NCBI GenBank assembly: GCA_943357975.1
Contig: CALRGS010000017.1
Span: 1 to 9,953, forward strand
DNA length: 9,953 nt
Source: Candidatus Nomurabacteria bacterium
Lineage (GTDB): Bacteria > Patescibacteriota > Minisyncoccia > Phycocordibacterales > UBA1006
Direction: 5' to 3'
Shown: positions 1 through 3,807 of the stretch, piece by piece
How the letters are laid out: each line of letters begins with the position of its first letter
How positions within the stretch are numbered: position 1 is the first letter of the stretch
Translations under genes and position numbers: made by a program
The notes under the pieces: model-generated
Databases searched by the model: none
What the model was told of the DNA's origin: nothing
The model's input: only the letters and a program-made list of their open reading frames with translations

Positions 1-2
1 AT

Positions 3-608
3 CCTGATGTCTTTAACTTGCTGCTTCAAGTGCTTGACGATGGGCGTATGACTGATGGCAAGGGGCGCGTGATTAACTTCAAGAATACGATCATCATCAT
101 GACTTCGAACATTGGTTCGACACATATTCAGAAAATGCAATCGATTGGGTTCTCAAGCAATACAGCGACTCAGGATTATGCAGCAACCAAGGAACGAGTA
201 CTTGAATCACTTAAAGAATTTTTCCGACCAGAATTCCTTAACCGTGTTGATGAGGTTATTGTATTTGACGTACTCAGTCCAGAAACGATTCGTGATATTG
301 TTCAGATTCGTGTAGATGCTGTCTTGAAACGAATGATGACCAAGGATATTACGATTGATATGAAGTCGGATGTGTATACCTATCTTGCAGAGAAGGGGTA
401 TGATCCACAATTTGGAGCACGACCACTTAATCGCTTGATTCAAAATACTATCTTGAACAAAATCGCTAATATGATTATTGGGAGTATGGTGAAGGCAGGG
501 GATACGATTGTGATTGATTTCAAGAGCGGAGAATTGGTATACGAAGTCAAAAGCAAGCGAGTTCGCAAGGCAGTTGATTATGTAAAGCAATTGATGCATA
601 CGCAATAA
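3..608 (+). CDS. ClpB/ClpC-type AAA+ unfoldase, C-terminal part (5' end outside window)
   Basis: This is the C-terminal ~200 residues of a Hsp100 ATPase that unfolds proteins, either to feed the ClpP protease (ClpC) or for disaggregation (ClpB). The reading frame is open from base 3 and begins PDVFNLLLQVLDDGR, a hallmark of the second AAA+ module. It continues with TDGKGR, the sensor-1 strand (IIIMTSN), the arginine-finger helix FRPEFLNRVDEVI, and the sensor-2/D2-small segment GYDPQFGARPLNR. After that comes a beta strand (DTIVIDFKSGELVYEV) and a short basic tail ending in HTQ. The N-terminal domain, first ATPase module and middle domain, which separate ClpB from ClpC, lie outside the window, so the subfamily is not decided. 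The stop codon is 7 nt before a strong terminator, so this is the last gene of its transcript. The family call is secure. Confidence 0.95.
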   Translation, partial: PDVFNLLLQVLDDGRMTDGKGRVINFKNTIIIMTSNIGSTHIQKMQSIGFSSNTATQDYAATKERVLESLKEFFRPEFLNRVDEVIVFDVLSPETIRDIVQIRVDAVLKRMMTKDITIDMKSDVYTYLAEKGYDPQFGARPLNRLIQNTILNKIANMIIGSMVKAGDTIVIDFKSGELVYEVKSKRVRKAVDYVKQLMHTQ

Positions 609-615
609 TGGTTAT

Positions 616-643
616 AAAAACAGGCACAAGGGTGCTTGTTTTT
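616..643 (+). terminator. Rho-independent terminator of the Clp gene
   Basis: A 12-bp stem (AAAAACAGGCAC with GTGCTTGTTTTT, one G-U pair) closes an AAGG loop, and the descending arm ends in a five-T run. It begins just after the Clp stop codon. The A-run on the ascending arm makes it partly bidirectional. The 60 nt from here to tRNA-Tyr hold no ORF, and I see no convincing -35/-10 pair there. Confidence 0.85.
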
Positions 644-703
644 ATGGTGGAAATATGCAATAATTTCGCAGTTCGCACATTAGTTACCCTGATTGTGAAT
701 GAT

Positions 704-786
704 GCGTCGGTACTCAAGCGGTCAACGAGGGGAGACTGTAAATCTCCTGGATTTATCCTACGAAGGTTCGAATCCTTCCCGGCGCA
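704..786 (+). tRNA. tRNA-Tyr (anticodon GUA)
   Basis: A full class II cloverleaf can be drawn. The acceptor stem is GCGTCGG with CCGGCGC (one G-U) and the discriminator is A786. The D stem is CTC/GAG with a GG-containing loop. The anticodon stem is GGAGA/TCTCC with loop CTGTAAA, so the anticodon is GTA. The variable arm is GGAT/ATCC, and the T arm GAAGG-TTCGAAT-CCTTC is fully paired. No CCA is encoded, so a CCA-adding enzyme is needed. Loop positions 36-38 are AAA, the recognition triplet of MiaA, whose gene is about 2 kb downstream. A terminator follows within 3 nt. A decayed partial copy of this tRNA appears to lie at 811-935. Confidence 0.96.
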
Positions 787-788
787 CA

Positions 789-810
789 AAAAATCCCGAA
801 AGGGATTTTT
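789..810 (+). terminator. Terminator after tRNA-Tyr
   Basis: A 9-bp perfect stem AAAAATCCC/GGGATTTTT closes a GAAA tetraloop and ends in five Ts. It starts 3 nt after the tRNA discriminator base, so tRNA-Tyr is monocistronic at its 3' side. Bases 811-935 would be transcribed only by read-through or from a separate promoter. Confidence 0.85.
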
Positions 811-935
811 GCGTCGGAGCAGGCACGAGTGCCTGCGTGAAGGATTCGAAAAGGCTGAGTATATCGCACGGAGCGTAGCGAGTACGATACGAAGCCTGTA
901 CAGCGTCTGTAAGACGAGAAATTCCTTCCCGGCGC
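811..935. repeat. GC-rich structured element built from tRNA-Tyr pieces (pseudo-tRNA or structured RNA)
   Basis: The element opens with GCGTCGG (811-817) and closes with CCTTCCCGGCGC (924-935). These are the same strings as the tRNA-Tyr 5' acceptor strand and its T-stem/acceptor 3' end. The tRNA T-arm also reappears inverted as GAAGGATTCGAA (839-850), and CTGTAAG at 907-913 resembles the tRNA anticodon loop. Stems that can form are: P1 811-817/929-935 (7 bp), P2 819-826/829-836 (8 bp, 2-nt gap), P3 839-843/924-928, P4 852-856/893-897 with inner 862-866/885-889, and P5 904-908/912-916. P3 stacks directly under P1 on the 3' side, giving a branched cloverleaf-like fold. A further 6-bp hairpin lies just outside at 948-963. 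I see no coding sequence here. It could be a tRNA-3'-end repeat, a decayed duplicated tRNA, or a functional RNA. Confidence 0.5.
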
Positions 936-994
936 CCATAAGAAGTGCAGGGTAGAAACCCTGGGTGGTCATGAGTTAGTAATAAATAGAAAAC

Positions 995-1025
995 TTGCAA
1001 TTTTTTGAAAAATCTGTAATATAAT
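995..1025 (+). promoter_or_regulatory. rpmG promoter, near-leaderless
   Basis: A perfect -10 box TATAAT lies at 1020-1025, with a -35-like TTGCAA at 995-1000 and 19-nt spacing. Only 7 nt (ACCCACT) separate the -10 from the rpmG ATG at 1033, so the transcript should start at or within a base or two of the start codon. There is no room for a Shine-Dalgarno sequence. Confidence 0.7.
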
Positions 1026-1032
1026 ACCCACT

Positions 1033-1197
1033 ATGGCAAAACAGGAAAATCTCGTAAAAATGATTCATAAGGCGACAGGGTACACTTACTGGACCCGAAA
1101 AAACCGCAAGAAACTTGCTTCGGTTAAGTTGAAGCTCATGAAGTATAATCCAGTAGTTCGCAAGGTAGTTGAATTCGTAGAAGGAAAGAAAGGATAA
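1033..1197 (+). CDS. rpmG: Large-subunit ribosomal protein bL33
   Basis: This encodes a 54-residue basic protein, MAKQENLVKMIHKATGYTYW..., ending VEFVEGKKG. The features of bL33 are visible: the N-terminal MAK, the aromatic GYTYWTRKN strand, the basic RKK(L)..KLKLMKYNP turn, and the closing NPVVRKVVEF strand. bL33 binds 23S rRNA near the E site of the 50S subunit. There are no cysteines, so this is the zinc-independent (C-minus) form. It is below the usual length cut-off of simple ORF scans but is certain from its sequence. It has its own near-leaderless promoter and a strong terminator, and it is convergent with the downstream methyltransferase gene. Confidence 0.95.
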   Translation: MAKQENLVKMIHKATGYTYWTRKNRKKLASVKLKLMKYNPVVRKVVEFVEGKKG

Positions 1198-1200
1198 ATA

Positions 1201-1242
1201 AAAAATCCCCCTGCTTCGCCAAGGCTTCGCAGGGGGATTTTT
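1201..1242. terminator. Bidirectional terminator between rpmG and the methyltransferase gene
   Basis: The 14-bp perfect arms AAAAATCCCCCTGC (1201-1214) and GCAGGGGGATTTTT (1229-1242) have a further GCC/GGC pairing in the loop. T-runs flank both sides (A-run upstream, T-run downstream), and the two flanking genes converge on it. It can end both the rpmG and the minus-strand methyltransferase transcripts. Confidence 0.92.
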
Positions 1243-1253
1243 TATTTGATTCA

Positions 1254-2276
1254 TTATTTAAACCGGCAAATGAAAACTTTTGGGTACAAGTATGAATTTA
1301 CAGAAGTAATAAGTTTTAATGAAAGACTTTCCTTGATTTCAAATTTTGAAGTATCAAGGAGTTCTTTTAATAATTCATATTCACTGGTGTACACGGCCAA
1401 TGTCCCTGTCGGAGTAAGGTGCGTTTCACAATAATATATAAAGGTTTCATAGAGATCCCTAAGGTTTTCATTTTTTCCAACGAGCTGCCCAAAGGGAAGG
1501 TCTGATGTGATGATATCGAACATGCCAAATTCAGGTTTGTCATAAATATCTGCAGCCTTGAGGTTTATATTTTTTATCAAACCAGCTTGTTTAATATTTT
1601 TTACTGAGTCAGCAATCCTTTTACCATCACTATCAAATCCTTGAAGCGTAAGGTTCTTGTTTATAAGTCCTGCCTCGATAAGGAGTGTCGCGCCACCAGA
1701 AAAAATATTTAGATAAGATTCAGATTGTTTGAGACTGCAGAAGCTATTCATTGCGTACGCAATGGTTGGGTTCATACCACCTTGAATATTTACAACTCGA
1801 TAGTTTCGAACAGAGAGCGGGCGAGAGGTGAGGCATACGCCTATTTCCCAACTATCATTATCTAGTTTTCCAATATGGATTTTCATGTCAGCACCCTCCT
1901 CGGCATGAACAAGTTTATATTGCACGGATACAAATTTTATAATCTTCTGAATCTCTACTGAATCAGATCCAGCGCAACTTAATGAAAACGTTTTAAATGT
2001 TTGCGCACGATCATCAAGGGTCATTTCTACGAGCTCCCCGAGGATAGACTTGTGACTGTTTATAAATCGAGGATTCAGCTTGGTGTCTTGTCGAACGATA
2101 AAAGCATTGGTGATGCTTTTAAGATCCCGAACTATTTCGAGTGATGTGGGAAGTTCTAAAAAAATCTCATCACCAAACTGGTGATGCAATACCAGTTCTG
2201 GGTATTGAGCGATTTCATCAAGCACGATGGTTCGTAGTCCGGAGACAAAGGTTACTTTAACAAGAATAGGGTTCAT
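1254..2276 (-). CDS. THUMP-domain class I SAM-dependent RNA methyltransferase (Trm14/RlmL/THUMPD-like)
   Basis: This 340-residue protein is probably a tRNA or rRNA guanine-N2 methyltransferase. Residues ~55-160 have the arrangement of a THUMP RNA-binding domain that runs into RPLSVRNYR, followed by a helix (NPTIAYAM) that usually links THUMP to the catalytic Rossmann fold. Motif I, YLNIFSGGATLLIEA (188-202), matches the D-x-F-C/S-G-S/G-G-T SAM-binding loop. FDSD (214-217) is the acidic ribose-binding motif II. Motif IV is SDLPFG (258-263), the form seen in THUMPD2/3 and Trm14-type enzymes in place of NPPY. Similar enzymes of this length act on position 6 of tRNA or on 23S rRNA; the substrate here cannot be told from sequence. 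The ATG at 2276 lies 7 nt behind an extended -10, giving a leaderless start. The gene is divergent from tRNA-Trp. Confidence 0.8.
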   Translation of the reverse strand: MNPILVKVTFVSGLRTIVLDEIAQYPELVLHHQFGDEIFLELPTSLEIVRDLKSITNAFIVRQDTKLNPRFINSHKSILGELVEMTLDDRAQTFKTFSLSCAGSDSVEIQKIIKFVSVQYKLVHAEEGADMKIHIGKLDNDSWEIGVCLTSRPLSVRNYRVVNIQGGMNPTIAYAMNSFCSLKQSESYLNIFSGGATLLIEAGLINKNLTLQGFDSDGKRIADSVKNIKQAGLIKNINLKAADIYDKPEFGMFDIITSDLPFGQLVGKNENLRDLYETFIYYCETHLTPTGTLAVYTSEYELLKELLDTSKFEIKESLSLKLITSVNSYLYPKVFICRFK

Positions 2277-2283
2277 GTAGAGT

Positions 2284-2292
2284 AATGTAGCA
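2284..2292 (-). promoter_or_regulatory. Extended -10 promoter of the methyltransferase gene
   Basis: Read on the minus strand, TGCTACATT is an extended -10 (TGn plus TACATT) ending 7 nt before the start codon. This is the same spacing as for rpmG. No good -35 is visible, which an extended -10 can tolerate. Confidence 0.5.
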
Positions 2293-2306
2293 CAGAAAGG
2301 GTGATT

Positions 2307-2335
2307 TTGAAAAAAGAGCTTTTTGTGCTTAAATA
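2307..2335 (+). promoter_or_regulatory. Promoter of the tRNA-Trp / small membrane protein unit
   Basis: TTGAAA (2307-2312), a 17-nt spacer and TAAATA (2330-2335) place a start near 2342, about 13 nt upstream of the tRNA. It lies in the 78-nt gap shared with the divergent methyltransferase promoter. Confidence 0.5.
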
Positions 2336-2354
2336 GGCGAACAGGAGTTTATAT

Positions 2355-2425
2355 GGGCGATTAGTTTAGTGGTAGAACGAAGGTCTCCAAAACCTTTGGT
2401 GGTGGTTCGATTCCTCCATCGCCCG
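2355..2425 (+). tRNA. tRNA-Trp (anticodon CCA)
   Basis: The acceptor stem is GGGCGAT/ATCGCCC with discriminator G2425. The D stem is GTTT/GAAC with a short AGTGGTA loop. The anticodon stem is AAGGT/ACCTT with loop CTCCAAA, giving CCA. The T arm is GGTGG-TTCGATT-CCTCC, whose middle position is a U-U mismatch. The discriminator is followed by CAGAT, so CCA is not encoded. Positions 36-38 are AAA, as MiaA requires. The next start codon is only 5 nt beyond the tRNA 3' end. Confidence 0.94.
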
Positions 2426-2430
2426 CAGAT

Positions 2431-2628
2431 ATGAAAAAATTTATCAAAGACATTCTTGAATTTTTGCCAGGTTACATTATATCAATAATTTTATTACTAA
2501 TAATTGTTGATGTAAATAACTCTTCTGATGCAGTACTGAGAATTTTAGTCGGTGCCTTTTTCATAACACTTGCCTTATTTGGCGCTTATGAATTAGGTCG
2601 CAGGAAAGTAGAAAAGATTACTAAATAA
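2431..2628 (+). CDS. Small two-helix membrane protein of unknown function
   Basis: This encodes 65 residues: a short basic N-terminus (MKKFIKDILEFL), a hydrophobic segment at ~14-30 (GYIISIILLLIIVDV), a polar turn (NNSSDAVL), a second hydrophobic segment at ~37-55 (RILVGAFFITLALFGAYEL), and a basic tail GRRKVEKITK. It should cross the membrane twice with both ends in the cytoplasm by the positive-inside rule. I do not recognise the family. It sits where many bacteria carry secE (right after tRNA-Trp, near rpmG) but lacks SecE features and has two helices rather than one. The ATG is 5 nt after the tRNA 3' end, with no Shine-Dalgarno, so its mRNA 5' end may be made by tRNA excision. Its stop codon abuts the miaA stop with no base between. 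Confidence 0.7.
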   Translation: MKKFIKDILEFLPGYIISIILLLIIVDVNNSSDAVLRILVGAFFITLALFGAYELGRRKVEKITK

Positions 2629-3534
2629 TCACAAGAACCCTTGGACCAGCTTCAGGATTTTTTGTTTGTCAGAAACAGGATTCATCCAATGTACCCGCTC
2701 ATCGGGTTTCCACCAGGTCACTTGTCGTTTTGCAAACTGAATGGTTTTAATCGTAAGCGTTTCGATAAATTCAGGAAGAAGTATTTTTCCGGTTACATAG
2801 TCATTTCCATAGCGATATTCTAATCCGAACCTACGAAGCTGCTCAGAAGAAACTCCTTGAGTATGAAGGTTTCTAATTTCAGTAAACAGTGCGGGGATAC
2901 GATCAGTTATTCGCTTCGCAATGTTTGCATCAAGTTCGTCTTTTGGGATTCTCAGCGCAATTATCAAAACCTCACCCGGCCTGCTTCGCAGTCCACCCTC
3001 TCCACTAGCGTGGAGAGGGTTCACGCCAGCAAGACCAATTTCAATAGCACGAATAAGTCTTACAGGATTTTTTGAGTCTATTACTTGGGCTTGTTCTGGG
3101 TTTAATATTTTTATTTTTTCAAAAAGTTCCTGAACTGGAAGTTTTGCAAGTTCTGCGCGTAGGATAGGATCAGGAGGAACTTCTGGGAAGCTTTGGTTAT
3201 CAATGACTGCAGAAATATACATTCCTGTTCCACCACAAATAATAGGAAGTTTTCCACGAGATATTATTTCTGTAATTTTTGCATCAGCAAGTTTTTTAAA
3301 TTCAGCAACGGTAAAGACATCAGTAGGAGTTGCGACATCAATGAGGTGGTGGGGAATTTCTCGCATCTCATCACGAGTAATTTTTGCACTTCCGATATCA
3401 AGTCCGCGATATACTTGCCGTGAATCTGCAGAAATAATTTCACCATTAAAAGACTTGGCAAGGTCTACAGCAAGCGCTGATTTTCCCGTTGCTGTTGGGC
3501 CAGTTATGACGAGTATTTTATTGTTTATATTCAT
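2629..3534 (-). CDS. miaA: tRNA dimethylallyltransferase MiaA
   Basis: MiaA transfers a dimethylallyl group to N6 of A37 in tRNAs that read codons starting with U, giving i6A. The 301-residue protein has the full-length family layout. There is a P-loop GPTATGKS (12-19), the DSRQVYRGLDIGSAK block (37-51) that binds the tRNA and contacts A37, HHLID (62-66), PIICGGTGMYI (97-107), NPVRLIRAIEI (156-166), and the C-terminal basic aromatic motif KRQVTWWK (269-276). The loop at ~172-189 (NPLHASGEGGLRSRPGEV) is encoded by a GC-rich palindromic element and replaces the usual TGKP-type variable linker. tRNA-Leu(CAA), itself an expected MiaA substrate, ends 4 nt before the ATG, and the two are probably one transcript. 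No Shine-Dalgarno is present (the spacer is CACC). Identification is firm. Confidence 0.96.
   Translation of the reverse strand: MNINNKILVITGPTATGKSALAVDLAKSFNGEIISADSRQVYRGLDIGSAKITRDEMREIPHHLIDVATPTDVFTVAEFKKLADAKITEIISRGKLPIICGGTGMYISAVIDNQSFPEVPPDPILRAELAKLPVQELFEKIKILNPEQAQVIDSKNPVRLIRAIEIGLAGVNPLHASGEGGLRSRPGEVLIIALRIPKDELDANIAKRITDRIPALFTEIRNLHTQGVSSEQLRRFGLEYRYGNDYVTGKILLPEFIETLTIKTIQFAKRQVTWWKPDERVHWMNPVSDKQKILKLVQGFL
2970..3020. repeat. Palindromic element copy inside miaA
   Basis: On the plus strand this reads CCTCACCCGGCC, then a small CTGC-TTC-GCAG hairpin (2981-2991), then ACCCTCTCCAC-TAGC-GTGGAGAGGGT, an 11-bp perfect hairpin (2995-3020). CCTCACCC(C)GGCC plus a CCCTCTCC hairpin is the same design as the copy at 5672-5705. 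It spans about 51 nt (17 codons), keeps the miaA frame, and encodes residues ~172-189 in a surface-type variable loop. It is much more GC-rich than the flanking coding sequence. Confidence 0.7.
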
Positions 3535-3538
3535 GGTG

Positions 3539-3619
3539 TGCCGGAGAAGGGACTTGAACCCTTAAGCCTTACGGCATGCGATTTTGAGTCGCACGTGTAT
3601 ACCATTCCACCACTCCGGC
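3539..3619 (-). tRNA. tRNA-Leu (anticodon CAA)
   Basis: On the minus strand the acceptor stem is GCCGGAG/CTCCGGC with discriminator A (complement of 3539). The D stem is GTG/CAC. The anticodon stem is TGCGA/TCGCA with loop CTCAAAA, so the anticodon is CAA. The long variable arm GCC-GTAA-GGC is expected for leucine, and the T arm AAGGG-TTCAAGT-CCCTT is fully paired. CCA is not encoded. Positions 36-38 are AAA. The miaA start codon lies 4 nt downstream of the mature 3' end, and a structured leader with a terminator-like hairpin lies directly upstream. Confidence 0.95.
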
Positions 3620-3750
3620 AAAGAAACCTTGGTGCTGGACAGTAGAGATAATCCACCGTCCAGACAGCCAAGGAAACTGAAGGAACTAAATATCCTCAGA
3701 AGACCAGTGAATCTGGAACAGTCTTCGATGCTAAGCGCAGGATACTCATC
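3620..3750 (-). ncRNA. Structured leader RNA upstream of tRNA-Leu/miaA (candidate ncRNA or attenuator)
   Basis: A minus-strand promoter at 3757-3784 would start transcription near 3750 and run through this 130-nt non-coding stretch into tRNA-Leu. On the minus strand, AGTATCCT pairs with AGGATATT (8 bp, one G-U) and encloses GAAGAC/GTCTTC with an inner CCAG/CTGG. Closer to the tRNA, CCTTGGCTGTCTGGAC (3673-3658) pairs with GTCCAGCACCAAGG (3640-3627), leaving two 1-nt bulges and a 17-nt loop, followed by TTTCTTT. This resembles an intrinsic terminator ending right at the tRNA 5' side. An alternative 6-bp pairing, TCGATG/CATCGA (3725-3730/3747-3752), overlaps the first stem, so competing folds are possible. 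I find only a 17-codon minus-strand ORF here, and no match to known RNAs such as SRP RNA or 6S RNA. Confidence 0.45.
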
Positions 3751-3756
3751 GAGGGA

Positions 3757-3784
3757 AATATATCACATTTTTCACATTTTTCAA
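3757..3784 (-). promoter_or_regulatory. Promoter for the leader-tRNA-Leu-miaA transcript
   Basis: On the minus strand, TTGAAA (3784-3779), a 16-nt spacer and TATATT (3762-3757) preceded by TGA form a good sigma-70-type promoter with an extended -10. It overlaps the divergent parB promoter, so the two must compete for polymerase. The spacer holds two tandem TCACATTTT units (3763-3780). Confidence 0.6.
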
Positions 3785-3798
3785 ATCTCTGTTACAAT
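3771..3798 (+). promoter_or_regulatory. parB promoter, near-leaderless
   Basis: TTCACA (3771-3776), a 16-nt spacer and TACAAT (3793-3798) preceded by TGT form the promoter; each box has one mismatch to consensus. The -10 ends 9 nt before the parB ATG, so the 5' leader would be only a few bases. Confidence 0.65.
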
Positions 3799-3807
3799 AG
3801 GATAACT

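Noticed and set aside
758..1000. Minus-strand ORFs over the tRNA-Tyr area (e.g. 758-1000 ending RREGFEPS, 547-972) and plus ORF 608-955
   Set aside because: They read through the tRNA gene, its terminator and the structured element. RREGFEPS is the classic false translation of a tRNA T-arm.
3627..3673. Possible SRP (4.5S) or 6S RNA in the leader region
   Set aside because: The conserved SRP tetraloop/asymmetric-loop sequence and the 6S central bubble are not present; only generic stems are seen.
3584..3805. Plus-strand 73-codon ORF between tRNA-Leu and parB
   Set aside because: It begins inside the tRNA gene on the opposite strand and covers the structured leader and both promoters; it has no plausible start signal.
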